From Microbacterium maritypicum MF109 (GTDB lineage: Bacteria > Actinomycetota > Actinomycetes > Actinomycetales > Microbacteriaceae), in assembly GCF_000455825.1 (NCBI RefSeq), contig NZ_ATAO01000250.1:1-64000 (forward strand): 64,000 nucleotides of DNA, in the 5' to 3' direction. The notes under the pieces are model-generated. The model ran no database searches. It was not told the origin of the DNA and was given only the letters and a program-made list of their open reading frames with translations. Numbering within the stretch: position 1 is the stretch's first letter; every line of letters starts with the position of its first letter. The translations under genes and the position numbers were made by a program. This document shows positions 31,603-40,984 of this stretch, in pieces.

Positions 31603-32952
31603 GTGTCTGAGAGACGAACACGCGCGGTGCGAGCGGCGGCCGCGGCCCTGGGGGTCACCCTGGTCGGCACAGCCCTCGCGGGTTGCGCCGCCGACACGGG
31701 AGCGGAGACCATCCGCTTCACCTTCAGCAAGCGCGAGGCGATCGAGTTCATGACCGCCCTCGTCGCCGAGTACAACTCCTCGCAGAGCGACGTGAAGGTC
31801 GAGATCGACACCTCGGGCGTCGATGTCGTCTCGGCGAGTTTCGTGCGGGGCAACCCGCCCGACATCATGCTCGCCAACTACAACTACGAGATCGCCCGGT
31901 TCGTGCAGCGCTGCGCGCTCACCGATCTCGCAGGCACCGACGCCGCCGCGGGCATCCGCGACGACCTGCAGCCGCTGATGGACCAGTACGGGTCCTGTGA
32001 GGGCCGCACCAGCGCCCTCCCGTACTCGGTGATGGCCGCGTCCGTCATCTACAACAAGGAGATCTTCCAGGCGCAGGGCCTCGAGGTCCCGCAGACCTGG
32101 GACGAGCTGCTCGCGGTGTGCGACCAGCTCAAGGCCGCCGGCATCGATCCGTTCTACGGCACGTTCAAGGACGACTGGACCGTGGGCCAGGGGTGGTACG
32201 ACTACACCGCGGGCGGCTCGGTGGACGTGATCGATTTCTTCGATGCCCTCGCCGATGAGGGCGCGGACGTCGGTCCCGACTCCGCGGTCTCGTTCTCGAA
32301 GGACTTCGCCGAGCCGATGGACAAGATGATGCAGCTCGCGAACGACTACACCAACGCGGATGCGCCGAGCCGCGGCTACGGCGACGGCAACCTCGCTTTC
32401 GGCAAGGGCGAGGCCGCGATGTACCTGCAGGGCCCGTGGGCCTTCAGCGAGATCGCGAAGACCGCACCCGACCTGCAGCTGGGCACCTTCCCGCTGCCGA
32501 TGACCGACGACCCGGCCGACCTCGGCGTGCGCGTCAACATGGACCTGGCCGCGATGATCCCCGAGGGTTCTCGCCATCAGGAGGCCGCCCGCGACTTCCT
32601 CGAGTTCCTCTACGAGCCGCAGAACATCGAGGAGTACAACGCCTCGCAGCTCGGCTTCACCCCGACGAAGGGTGCTCCCGCCCCCGACGACCCCCGCATC
32701 GAGGGAATGGTCGAGTACTACGACAACGGGCAGATCTACCAGGGCCCGTCGGTGCTCGTGCCCAAGACGCTTCCGATCATGAACTACGCGCAGGCGATGG
32801 TGCTCGGCGCCTCTCCGACCTCCATCCTGCGCACGATGGACGCGGACTGGGCCCGCATCGCCTTCCGCGCGCCGATCCCGTCGACGAAGGACGCCGCGTC
32901 CGCTTCCGGCGCCCCATCCGCTTCCGGCGAGACAGAGGAGTCCGCGCCATGA
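31603..32952 (+). CDS. Sugar ABC transporter substrate-binding lipoprotein
   Basis: A 449-residue binding protein of the maltose/oligosaccharide type. The lipobox is TALAGC with Cys28 as the lipidated residue. The SBP domain holds family stretches such as GKGEAAMYLQGPWAFSEI. It captures a sugar outside the membrane for the two permeases that follow. No ATPase gene is present, so a shared MsiK-like ATPase is implied. GTG 31603 has AAGGA upstream. It overlaps the next gene by 4 bases. Confidence 0.93.
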   Translation: MSERRTRAVRAAAAALGVTLVGTALAGCAADTGAETIRFTFSKREAIEFMTALVAEYNSSQSDVKVEIDTSGVDVVSASFVRGNPPDIMLANYNYEIARFVQRCALTDLAGTDAAAGIRDDLQPLMDQYGSCEGRTSALPYSVMAASVIYNKEIFQAQGLEVPQTWDELLAVCDQLKAAGIDPFYGTFKDDWTVGQGWYDYTAGGSVDVIDFFDALADEGADVGPDSAVSFSKDFAEPMDKMMQLANDYTNADAPSRGYGDGNLAFGKGEAAMYLQGPWAFSEIAKTAPDLQLGTFPLPMTDDPADLGVRVNMDLAAMIPEGSRHQEAARDFLEFLYEPQNIEEYNASQLGFTPTKGAPAPDDPRIEGMVEYYDNGQIYQGPSVLVPKTLPIMNYAQAMVLGASPTSILRTMDADWARIAFRAPIPSTKDAASASGAPSASGETEESAP

Positions 32953-33887
32953 GCACCACCACCCCCACCACGCCCGGTGACAGCACGACCCTCATCGTCA
33001 CCGGCGGCGACCGGAAGCTCCGGCGGCACACGCGTCGCGTGGAGCCGATCTACTACCTGTTCCTGCTGCCGACGCTGGTGCTCTTCACGCTCGCGATCAC
33101 GGTTCCGGGAGTCATCGGCATCTTCTTCAGCTTCACCGACTCGATCGGCATCGGGGAGTGGAGCTTCAACGGACTGACGAACTACATCGCGCTGTTCAGC
33201 GATCCGTCGATCCTGCAGAGCTACCTGTTCACCTTCGGGTTCTCGATCGCTACGGTGATCGTCGTCAACGTGGTCGCGTTCCTGCTGGCGGTCGGGCTCA
33301 CCTCGCGCATCCGCTTCAAGACGGGCCTGCGCACGATCTTCGTGATCCCGATGGTGATCTCGGGCATCATCATCGCCTACGTCTTCAACTTCCTGTTCTC
33401 GAACTCGATCCCCGCGGCTGGCGCGGCGGCCGGCATCCCGTGGCTCGAGACGAGCCTGCTCGCCAACCCCGACCTCGCCTGGATCGCCATCGTCATCGTC
33501 ACCGCCTGGCAGGCCGTGCCCGGCACCCTGCTGATCTACATCGCCGGCCTTCTCTCGGTTCCCGGCGAGGTGTACGAGGCGGCGAGCATCGATGGCGCCA
33601 GCAAGGCGCAGCAGCTCACCCGCATCACGCTCCCGCTCGTCGCGGGCTATGTGGTGATCAACGTGATCCTCGGATTCAAGGGGTTCCTGAACGCCTACGA
33701 CATCATCGTCGGCCTCACCAACGGAGGCCCCGGAACCTCCACCCGCAGCGTCGCGATGACGATCATCGCGGGCTTCAACGGCGGCGACTACGCCTATCAG
33801 ATGGCCAACGCGACCATCTTCTTCATCGTCGCCGTGCTCATCTCCCTCCTCCAGCTGTCGCTGACGCGCGGAAGGAACGCACTCTGA
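32949..33887 (+). CDS. Sugar ABC permease (MalF-like)
   Basis: A 312-residue permease with six membrane segments. The EAA loop that docks the ATPase is EVYEAASIDGASKAQQLTRI at about residue 215. It pairs with the next gene product to form the import channel. ATG 32949 overlaps the preceding stop (ATGA) and its own stop shares one base with the next start. Confidence 0.94.
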   Translation: MSTTTPTTPGDSTTLIVTGGDRKLRRHTRRVEPIYYLFLLPTLVLFTLAITVPGVIGIFFSFTDSIGIGEWSFNGLTNYIALFSDPSILQSYLFTFGFSIATVIVVNVVAFLLAVGLTSRIRFKTGLRTIFVIPMVISGIIIAYVFNFLFSNSIPAAGAAAGIPWLETSLLANPDLAWIAIVIVTAWQAVPGTLLIYIAGLLSVPGEVYEAASIDGASKAQQLTRITLPLVAGYVVINVILGFKGFLNAYDIIVGLTNGGPGTSTRSVAMTIIAGFNGGDYAYQMANATIFFIVAVLISLLQLSLTRGRNAL

Positions 33888-34765
33888 TGTCGACGCAGAC
33901 ACTCACCACTGTCCCCACCTCGGGCAAGAAGCCGCGCGTGCGCATGGAGCGCGTCAACTGGTCGGGCACGATCATCCTGATCCTGTGCGCCGTGACCGTG
34001 CTCCTGCCGCTGTACGTGACTATCTCGATGGCGCTCAAGACCACGGGTCAGGCGGTCGACGGCAATGCCTTCTCGCTGCCGGCCCCGTTCAGCGTCGACG
34101 GTTTCGTCGAGGCGTGGACGCTGACGAAGTTCCCCGTCGGTGCGGGCATCTCGCTGCTGGTCACCGCCGGCACCGTGATCGCGACGATCGTGCTGGCGGC
34201 CTTCGCCTCCTACGCCATCGTGCGCAACTGGGACCGTCGGCTGTTCCGCTACTCGTTCTTCTACCTGCTCGCGGCGATGTTCATCCCGTTCCCGGTCGTG
34301 GCCCTGCCGCAGATCCAGCTCACCGGACGCGTCGGGCTCGACAACCCGTTCGGCGTGATCATCCTCGCGACCATGTTCCAGTTGAGCTTCAGCGTGCTGC
34401 TGTTCACCGCGTTCCTGCGCTCGATACCGATCGAGCTCGAGGAGAGCGCGCGCATCGACGGAGCCACGACCTGGCAGACGTTCTGGAAGCTCATCTTCCC
34501 GCTGCTCGCCCCGATGAGTGCGACGGTCGGCATCTTCGCCTTCCTCTACGCCTGGAACGACTTCATGATGCCGTCGCTCATCATCGCCGATCCGGCGCTG
34601 CAGACGCTGCCGGTGCGGCAGAACCTGTTCCAGAACCAGTTCAGCAACAACTACAACGTCGCCTTCGCCTCGTACCTCATGGCGATGGCGCCCGCGATCG
34701 TGGCCTACCTGTTCACGCAGCGGTGGGTCATGGAGGGCGTCACCCAGGGCGCCGTCAAGGGCTGA
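33887..34765 (+). CDS. Sugar ABC permease (MalG-like)
   Basis: A 292-residue permease with six membrane segments. The EAA loop reads ELEESARIDGATTWQTFWKL at about residue 185. It ends with the usual short cytosolic tail. The 84 bases to the alpha-glucosidase hold several GCCACCGAA-like repeats and a GAAGGAG ribosome site. Confidence 0.94.
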   Translation: MSTQTLTTVPTSGKKPRVRMERVNWSGTIILILCAVTVLLPLYVTISMALKTTGQAVDGNAFSLPAPFSVDGFVEAWTLTKFPVGAGISLLVTAGTVIATIVLAAFASYAIVRNWDRRLFRYSFFYLLAAMFIPFPVVALPQIQLTGRVGLDNPFGVIILATMFQLSFSVLLFTAFLRSIPIELEESARIDGATTWQTFWKLIFPLLAPMSATVGIFAFLYAWNDFMMPSLIIADPALQTLPVRQNLFQNQFSNNYNVAFASYLMAMAPAIVAYLFTQRWVMEGVTQGAVKG

Positions 34766-34849
34766 CCGCCGCACCGCTCGAACCGCCCGAGCCGCTCGAA
34801 GCCACCGAAGCCACCGAACCACCGGAAACACAGAAGGAGTCCTCCCCTC

Positions 34850-36538
34850 ATGACCGACGCGCTTCTCGCCGAGACCCGCACCGCCGAAGACGCCGCGTGG
34901 TGGCGTCAGGCCGCCGTCTACCAGATCTACCCGCGCAGCTTCGCCGACGCGAACGGCGACGGCATCGGTGACATCCCGGGCATCGTCTCCCGGGCCGACT
35001 ACCTGCAGGGCCTCGGTATCGATGCGGTCTGGCTCAGCCCGTTCTATCCGTCCGCGCTCGCCGACGGCGGATACGACGTCGCCGACTACCGTGACGTCGA
35101 CCCGCGGCTGGGCTCCCTCGCCGACTTCGACGACATGGTCGAGGCGCTGCACTCCCGCGGCATCCGCGTGATCGTCGACATCGTCCCGAACCACTCGTCC
35201 GACCAGCACGAGTGGTTCCAGGAGGCGCTCGCTGCGGGGCGCGGCTCGGCGGCGCGCGACCGCTACATCTTCCGCGAGGGCACCGGACCCGACGGCTCCG
35301 AGCCGCCGACCGACTGGGACTCGGTGTTCGGCGGCAGTGCCTGGGAGCGCGTGGAAGACGGGCAGTGGTATCTGCACAACTTCGCCGTGGAGCAGCCCGA
35401 CCTGAACTGGGACCACCCCGAGGTGCGCGCCGACTTCCTGAAGACGCTGCGCTTCTGGTCGGACCGCGGTGTCGACGGATTCCGCATCGACGTCGCCCAC
35501 ATGCTCACGAAGGACCTCAGCGAACCGCTGCCCTCGCGTGCCGAGCTCGACGCGATGGACCGCACCTCGGGCACGCACCCGATGGTCGACCGTGACGACG
35601 TGCACGAGATCTACGCCGAGTGGCGTGCGGTGTTCGACGAGTACGACCCGCCGCGCACCGCCGTCGCCGAGGCCTGGGTGGAGACGCCGGAGCGCCGGGC
35701 GAAGTACGCGTCGGCCGAGGGGCTCGGGCAGGCGTTCAACTTCGATCTGCTGGTCGCCGACTTCGACGCCGCGCAGTTCCGCAGCATCATCGCCGACAAC
35801 CTGCAGCAGGCGGCGGCGACCGGATCGTCGACCACCTGGGTGCTGTCGAACCATGACGTCACCCGCCATGCCACCCGCTACGGGCTCCCGGCACTGAACG
35901 GCCGTCCGGTCAAGCAGGGCACCGAGTGGGTGAAGGCCGGCGGTCCGGCGGACGCACTCGACCGTGAGGGCGGGCTCCGCCGGGCGCACGCGGCCACCCT
36001 GCTGCTGCTCGGCCTGCCTGGCAGCACCTATCTCTATCAGGGGGAGGAGCTCGGTCTCCACGAGGTCGCGCAGATCACGCCGGAGCAGCGTCAGGACCCG
36101 GGCTTCTTCCGTGGCGCGGAGTTCGACGGCCTCGGTCGGGACGGATGCCGCGTGCCGCTGCCGTGGACCGCTGCGGGATCCTCGTACGGATTTGGGGCCG
36201 CAGGCGCGCACCTTCCGCAGCCGGAGTGGTTCGCGCAGTATGCGGTCGACGTCGAGGCGGCGGACCCGTCGTCGACGCTCTCGCTGTACCGGGAGGCCCT
36301 GCGCCTGCGGCACCTGCTGCAGACCGGCGAGACCCTGGAGTGGATCGAGACCGGCCGCGACGATGTGCTGCGCTTCGCCCGCCCGAACGGCTGGCAGGTG
36401 GTGTCGAACTTCGGCGCCGAGCCCGTCGACCTCGGTGCGGATGCCGCCGACGTCGTGCTCGCGAGTGCTCTGCTCGAGGGCTCGACGCTTCCCGGCGAGG
36501 CCACGGTCTGGATCGCGCCGGCCGAGCTGCGCGCCTGA
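34850..36538 (+). CDS. GH13 alpha-glucosidase (oligo-1,6-glucosidase type)
   Basis: A 562-residue cytosolic enzyme. Nucleophile Asp214 (DGFRIDVAH), acid/base Glu274 (AEAWVE) and Asp336 (SNHDVTR) are present. The N-terminal YQIYPRSFADANGDGIGDI is the family start, and the QPDLNW segment is typical of the GH13_23/30/31 alpha-glucosidase group. It releases glucose from imported alpha-glucosides. Lying behind the importer and opposite the ROK gene, it defines the locus as alpha-glucoside use. AAGGAG precedes ATG 34850. Confidence 0.95.
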   Translation: MTDALLAETRTAEDAAWWRQAAVYQIYPRSFADANGDGIGDIPGIVSRADYLQGLGIDAVWLSPFYPSALADGGYDVADYRDVDPRLGSLADFDDMVEALHSRGIRVIVDIVPNHSSDQHEWFQEALAAGRGSAARDRYIFREGTGPDGSEPPTDWDSVFGGSAWERVEDGQWYLHNFAVEQPDLNWDHPEVRADFLKTLRFWSDRGVDGFRIDVAHMLTKDLSEPLPSRAELDAMDRTSGTHPMVDRDDVHEIYAEWRAVFDEYDPPRTAVAEAWVETPERRAKYASAEGLGQAFNFDLLVADFDAAQFRSIIADNLQQAAATGSSTTWVLSNHDVTRHATRYGLPALNGRPVKQGTEWVKAGGPADALDREGGLRRAHAATLLLLGLPGSTYLYQGEELGLHEVAQITPEQRQDPGFFRGAEFDGLGRDGCRVPLPWTAAGSSYGFGAAGAHLPQPEWFAQYAVDVEAADPSSTLSLYREALRLRHLLQTGETLEWIETGRDDVLRFARPNGWQVVSNFGAEPVDLGADAADVVLASALLEGSTLPGEATVWIAPAELRA

Positions 36539-36577
36539 GCTCCCGCAGCTGCGAAAAAAGAGATGATCCGCGTCACG

Positions 36578-36606
36578 CGCGGGGTGTTGATCACAGACAC
36601 CCCGCG
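36578..36606 (+). terminator. Terminator of the sugar operon
   Basis: CGCGGGGTGT (36578-36587) pairs perfectly with ACACCCCGCG (36597-36606), with a further C-G/G-T extension. An A-run at 36554-36559 precedes it, which would be a U-run for transcripts on the other strand. Confidence 0.65.
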
Positions 36607-36630
36607 TGAACGTCGAATCGTCTCCGTTTT

Positions 36631-36674
36631 GGCGGGCGGGCAGGCAGGCAGGCAGCGGGGCGGGCAGGCAGGGC
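36631..36674 (+). repeat. GGCA tetranucleotide repeats before the zinc promoter
   Basis: Four GGCA units at 36639-36654 and two more at 36663-36670 lie in a G-rich stretch ending about 8 bases before the -35 region of the zinc-uptake operon. Tetranucleotide tracts can slip, so the spacing to upstream sequence may vary between strains. Confidence 0.6.
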
Positions 36675-36681
36675 GAAGGAT

Positions 36682-36711
36682 TTGATAATGGTTCTCATTA
36701 GCGTTTAGAGT
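36682..36711 (+). promoter_or_regulatory. Promoter with Zur-like box, zinc-uptake operon
   Basis: TTGATA (36682-36687), 18 bases, TAGAGT (36706-36711) form a promoter whose start would fall at or next to ATG 36718. TAATG-GTTCT-CATTA (36686-36700) is an inverted repeat inside the promoter and resembles Zur/Fur-family boxes. Bound Zur would block polymerase when zinc is plentiful. The Zur gene is four genes downstream. Confidence 0.7.
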
Positions 36712-36717
36712 GAGGGC

Positions 36718-37749
36718 ATGAAGAAGCCCGTCGTCGCCCTCGCCCTCGCATCCGTCGCCGCTCTCACGCTGGCCGGATGCTCCACCCCCTCGGCGGGGGA
36801 GGGCGACGACGGCACCATCACGGTCGTGGCGAGCACCAACGTCTACGGCGACATCGCGGCGACGATCGGCGGAGACCGCGTCGACGTGCAGTCGATCATC
36901 ACCTCCGCCTCGCAGGACCCGCACTCCTACGAAGCCAGCGCCCGCGACCGGCTGACCGTGCAGAAGGCCGACCTCGTGATCGAGAACGGCGGCGGCTACG
37001 ACGCCTTCATCGACACGCTGCTGCAGGACGCGAAGGACCCGCATGTGGTCACAGCCGTCGAGTACTCGCACGACTTCCCCGGGAACGAGGGTCACGACGA
37101 GGCGGGCCACGACCACGCCGACGAGTCGGCGAGCGCTGCCCCCGAGGAGAGCGACGCGCCCGAGGGCGAGGCGCACGATCACGCCGACGACGAGGCCGGG
37201 CACGAGGGCCACGACCACATCGAGGGCTTCAACGAGCACGTCTGGTTCGATCCGCACACGATGATCCACGTCGTGGATGCCATCGCCGATGAGCTGACCG
37301 AGCTCGACCCCGACGGAGCGAAGGAGTTCGCCGCGAACGCGGCCACTCTCACGGCCGACCTCGAAGGCTTCGAGACCGAGTTGGCGACCCTCAAGACGGA
37401 GGCGCCCGACGTCGACGTCTTCATCACCGAGCCGCTGCCCGGCTACCTCGCTGCAGCCGCCGGATTCACCGATGTCACCCCCGACGGATTCGCCGAGTCG
37501 GTCGAAGAGGGCACCGACGTCGCCCCGGCCGTGCTGCTGCAGGCGCTCGACGTGATCGGCAGCGGTCAGGTGACGGCACTGCTGACCAACGCGCAGACCG
37601 GCGGGTCCGAGACGCAGCGCGTCGAAACCGCGGCGAAGGACGCCGGCATCCCCATCGTCGCCTTCACGGAGCTGCTCGAGGACGGATCGTCGTACTCTGA
37701 GTGGATGAGTGACGCGATCCAGAGCCTCGCCGCCGCCGTCAAGTCGTGA
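36718..37749 (+). CDS. Zinc ABC transporter substrate-binding lipoprotein (ZnuA-like)
   Basis: A 343-residue cluster A-I metal-binding protein. The lipobox is LTLAGC with Cys21. A His/Asp/Glu-rich loop lies at about 120-165 (GHDHADESAS, AHDHADDEAGHEGHDH), typical of zinc rather than manganese proteins. Metal ligands include His near SASQDPHSYE, His in EHVWFDPHTM and acidic residues near the C-terminus. It feeds zinc to the ABC transporter encoded next. It is the first gene of the zinc operon, behind a Zur-like box. Confidence 0.94.
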   Translation: MKKPVVALALASVAALTLAGCSTPSAGEGDDGTITVVASTNVYGDIAATIGGDRVDVQSIITSASQDPHSYEASARDRLTVQKADLVIENGGGYDAFIDTLLQDAKDPHVVTAVEYSHDFPGNEGHDEAGHDHADESASAAPEESDAPEGEAHDHADDEAGHEGHDHIEGFNEHVWFDPHTMIHVVDAIADELTELDPDGAKEFAANAATLTADLEGFETELATLKTEAPDVDVFITEPLPGYLAAAAGFTDVTPDGFAESVEEGTDVAPAVLLQALDVIGSGQVTALLTNAQTGGSETQRVETAAKDAGIPIVAFTELLEDGSSYSEWMSDAIQSLAAAVKS

Positions 37750-38609
37750 GCGGCGCCGCACAGCGCGGGAATCCGGTCCTCGAGATCTCCGACGCGTCGC
37801 TGCAGCGCGGTGATCGCGAACTCTGGTCAGGCCTCGACCTCACGGTCGAGCCGGGGGAGTTCATCGCGGTGCTCGGCCCCTCCGGATCGGGCAAGACCAC
37901 CCTGCTGCGGAGCATCCTGGGCCTGCAACCGCTGTCTTCGGGCACGATCCGCGTCGCGGGTGAGCCCGTGCACCGCGGTAACTCCCGTATCGGGTACATC
38001 CCGCAGCAGCGCTCGCTCGCCCCCGACACGAGCATGCGAGCCCGCGACCTCGTCGCCCTGGGCGTGCAGGGGAGCCGCTTCGGCTTCCCGATCCCGCACC
38101 GTGGCGACCGCGCCAAGGTCGACCACCTGCTCGAGGCGGTCGGCGCCTCGCACTTCGCCGATCGCCGGGTCGGACTGCTCTCGGGCGGCGAGCAGCAGCG
38201 GTTGCGGGTCGGTCAGGCCCTCGCCGACGAGCCGGCCCTGCTGCTGTGCGACGAGCCGCTGTCGAACCTCGACCTCGCGAACCAGGTCGCCGTGACCGAC
38301 ATCATCGATCGTCAGCGCCGTGAGCGCGAGGCGGCGGTGTTGTTCGTCACCCATGACATCAACCCGATCCTCGGCCGGGTCGACCGCATCCTCTACATCG
38401 CCGGCGGACGGTTCCTGCTCGGAACCCCCGACGAGGTGCTGCAGACGCGCGTGCTCACCGACCTCTACGGCACTCCGGTGTTCGTGCTCCGCGCGGGCGA
38501 CCGGCTGGTGGTCGTGGGCGTGCCGGACGCCGAGCCCCACCACGACCACGGCGACCACGAGCACGGACACCACGACCACGGACACCACGAGCACGGAGGA
38601 GCGGCATGA
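37746..38609 (+). CDS. Zinc ABC transporter ATPase with His-rich tail (ZnuC-like)
   Basis: A 287-residue ATPase. Walker A GPSGSGKTT, signature LLSGGEQQRLRVGQAL, Walker B ALLLCDEPLSNLD and switch His in FVTHD are intact. The last about 25 residues are His/Asp/Gly-rich (HHDHGDHEHGHHDHG), beyond the normal ABC end, and could bind zinc in the cytosol to sense or buffer it. GTG 37746 overlaps the ZnuA-like stop by 4 bases; its own stop overlaps the permease start. Confidence 0.94.
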   Translation: MSGAAQRGNPVLEISDASLQRGDRELWSGLDLTVEPGEFIAVLGPSGSGKTTLLRSILGLQPLSSGTIRVAGEPVHRGNSRIGYIPQQRSLAPDTSMRARDLVALGVQGSRFGFPIPHRGDRAKVDHLLEAVGASHFADRRVGLLSGGEQQRLRVGQALADEPALLLCDEPLSNLDLANQVAVTDIIDRQRREREAAVLFVTHDINPILGRVDRILYIAGGRFLLGTPDEVLQTRVLTDLYGTPVFVLRAGDRLVVVGVPDAEPHHDHGDHEHGHHDHGHHEHGGAA

Positions 38610-39484
38610 GCGTCGCACTGGGCATGGTGCCGCTGGTCGATTGGAGCGACGTCTTCTCGTTCCAGGACTACGGCGAGCTCGTCACCCTGCTCGCGAACTC
38701 GATCATCGCCGGCGCGGTGCTCGGCATCGTCGGCGGACTCATCGGCGTCTTCGTGATGCAGCGCGACCTGGCTTTCGCGGTGCACGGCGTGAGCGAGCTG
38801 TCATTCGCGGGAGCGGCTGCCGCCCTGCTCTTCGGCGGCAGCGTCGTAGCCGGGTCTCTCGGCGGAGCGCTCGTCGCCGCCATCCTGATCGGGGTCCTCG
38901 GGGCCAAGGCCAGGGACCGCAACTCCATCGTGGGTGTGCTCATGCCGTTCGGCCTGGGCCTCGGCATCCTGTTCCTCTCGCTCTACGACGGCCGCAGCGC
39001 CAACCGCTTCAGCCTGCTCACCGGCCAGATCGTTTCGGTCTCGAGCCCCGACCTCGGCTGGCTGATCGGTATCAGCATGGTCGTGCTGATCGGTCTGCTG
39101 GTGATGTGGAACCCGCTGCGGTTCGACTCGCTCGACCCGGAATCGGCCGCGGCCCGCGGCGTGCCGACCCGTGCCGTCAGCCTGCTGTTCATGGTGCTGC
39201 TCGGCCTGATCGTCGCGGTGAGCGTGCACATCATCGGGGCCCTCCTGGTGATGGCGCTGCTGGTCACCCCCGCGGCCGCCGCGATGCGCGTCACCGCAGG
39301 CCCCATCGCCGTGCCGTTGCTGGCCGCGCTGTTCGGCTTCGTGTCCGCGGTCGGCGGCATCCTGCTGGCCCTCGCCGGCACGCTCCCGGTGAGCCCGTAC
39401 ATCACGACCCTGTCGTTCACGATCTACGTGGTGTGCTGGATCGTGCAGAAGGCGCGGGCCCGAGTGCGCCGTGTGCGTGCCTGA
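38606..39484 (+). CDS. Zinc ABC transporter permease (ZnuB-like)
   Basis: A 292-residue permease with eight or more membrane segments of the ABC-3 metal permease family. Characteristic stretches are FAVHGVSELSFAGAAAALL and VHIIGALLVMALLVTPAAAA. It forms the channel with the preceding ATPase. ATG 38606 overlaps the ATPase stop. Confidence 0.94.
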   Translation: MSVALGMVPLVDWSDVFSFQDYGELVTLLANSIIAGAVLGIVGGLIGVFVMQRDLAFAVHGVSELSFAGAAAALLFGGSVVAGSLGGALVAAILIGVLGAKARDRNSIVGVLMPFGLGLGILFLSLYDGRSANRFSLLTGQIVSVSSPDLGWLIGISMVVLIGLLVMWNPLRFDSLDPESAAARGVPTRAVSLLFMVLLGLIVAVSVHIIGALLVMALLVTPAAAAMRVTAGPIAVPLLAALFGFVSAVGGILLALAGTLPVSPYITTLSFTIYVVCWIVQKARARVRRVRA

Positions 39485-39530
39485 GATCCTCTCCCAGCCC
39501 TCGCCAACCCCCGCGGCCTAGACTCTTCGT

Positions 39531-39947
39531 ATGGCTCAGCGGAACACCTGGCAGCGCGAACGTGTGCGCGAAGCACTCGCCGACGCGCGCGGATTCGTGA
39601 GCGCGCAGAGCCTGCACGCCGCGCTGCGCGACGACAACACCGGCATCGGCCTCGCCACCGTCTACCGTGCGCTGGCCGGACTCGCCGCCTCCGGAGACGC
39701 CGACTCGCTGCAGAGTCCCGAGGGTGAGGCGCTGTACCGCGCCTGCACCACGCAGGGCCACCATCACCACCTCATCTGCCGATCCTGCGGTCTGACCGTC
39801 GAGATCGAGGCCAAGGACGTCGAGCAGTGGGCGCACCGCACCGCGGCACTGCACGGCTTCACCGAGGCCGCCCACGTGGTCGACATCTTCGGGCTGTGCA
39901 CCCCGTGTGCGAACAAGCGCGACGCCGAGAGGGCCGCGTCCGCGTGA
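39531..39947 (+). CDS. zur: Fur-family zinc regulator
   Basis: A 138-residue Fur/Zur repressor. The winged helix is at about 5-80 (GIGLATVYRALAGLA). The metal part has HHHHLICRSCG and CTPCANKR, the two CxxC pairs of the structural zinc. Its placement inside a zinc-uptake operon supports Zur rather than Fur. TAGACT (39519-39524) lies 6 bases before ATG 39531, so zur may have its own leaderless promoter. Its stop overlaps the next start. Confidence 0.92.
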   Translation: MAQRNTWQRERVREALADARGFVSAQSLHAALRDDNTGIGLATVYRALAGLAASGDADSLQSPEGEALYRACTTQGHHHHLICRSCGLTVEIEAKDVEQWAHRTAALHGFTEAAHVVDIFGLCTPCANKRDAERAASA

Positions 39948-40984
39948 GCTCCTCGGCAGCAACGGCGACCCGTCACGGCCACTCCCATCGCCCGGCGCCC
40001 TCGCCGCGATCGGCATGGATCGGCGTCGGCCTGGGCGCTGCCATCATCGCCGCGCTCTTCCTGATCGATGCCTTCCTGCCGACGCTGTTCCCCGCCTCGC
40101 TGCCCACCCGCGCGCAGGACGGTCTCACCCTCGCGCTGAGTGTGCTCATCGAAGCCCTGCCGTTCGTGATCCTCGGCGTGCTGCTCTCGATCGTGGTGCA
40201 GGTGTGGCTCCCGGCCGATGCGATCCACCGCTGGCTGCCGAAGCGCGCGTGGGCCCGCCGTGCGGTGCTGTCGCTGTTGGGCATGCTGATCCCGGTGTGC
40301 GAGTGCGGCAACGTGCCCTTCGCCCGTGGCCTCATGATGCGCGGCCTCGCGCCGGCCGAAGCGATGACGTTCCTCATCGCCGCGCCGATCGTGAACCCGA
40401 TCGTGATCCTCACCACGCACGCCGCTTTCGGCTGGGACGGTGGGATCCTCGTCGCCCGGCTCGTGGGCGGCTACCTCATCGCGAACCTCATCGGCTGGAT
40501 CTACAGCCGCCACCCCGACCCGGACGGCATGCTCACCCAGCGCTTCGTCGACACCTGCGAGCTGGTCACCCACGAACCGGGCACGCCGGTGCGCCGCAGT
40601 CTCACCCAGTTCCTGATCGAGCTGCGCGCCGTCATGCCTGCACTCGTGATCGGCTCGGCGCTCGCCGGGGCCGTGCAGGTACTGATCCCGCGCGAGTGGC
40701 TGCTCGCGATCGGGTCGAACCCGGTGCTGTCGATCGTCGCCATGATGGCGCTCGCGATGACGGTGGCCATCTGCTCGAACGTCGATGCGTTCTTCGCGCT
40801 CTCGTTCGCCTCGACGTTCTCGTCCGGCGCCCTCGTCGCCTTCCTGCTCGTCGGTCCACTCGTCGACATCAAGATGCTGGCGCTCATGCGCACCACGTTC
40901 ACCGCGCGCACGCTCGTCGGGATCGTCGGCATCGTGCTCGCCTCGGCTTTCGCGATCGGTATCGGGGTGAACGTCCTTGTCTGA
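39944..40984 (+). CDS. DUF318/YraQ-type permease
   Basis: A 346-residue membrane protein with about eight segments of the predicted-permease family that includes ArsP. The diagnostic segment is IPVCECGNVPFARGLM, with Cys-x-Cys, and the second half repeats it loosely as AICSNVDAFFALSF. The N-terminus has TRHGHSHRP. It is nearly always paired with a TIGR03943 protein, as here. GTG 39944 overlaps the zur stop by 4 bases. The substrate is probably a metal or metal complex; direction is unknown. Confidence 0.9.
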   Translation: MSSSAATATRHGHSHRPAPSPRSAWIGVGLGAAIIAALFLIDAFLPTLFPASLPTRAQDGLTLALSVLIEALPFVILGVLLSIVVQVWLPADAIHRWLPKRAWARRAVLSLLGMLIPVCECGNVPFARGLMMRGLAPAEAMTFLIAAPIVNPIVILTTHAAFGWDGGILVARLVGGYLIANLIGWIYSRHPDPDGMLTQRFVDTCELVTHEPGTPVRRSLTQFLIELRAVMPALVIGSALAGAVQVLIPREWLLAIGSNPVLSIVAMMALAMTVAICSNVDAFFALSFASTFSSGALVAFLLVGPLVDIKMLALMRTTFTARTLVGIVGIVLASAFAIGIGVNVLV

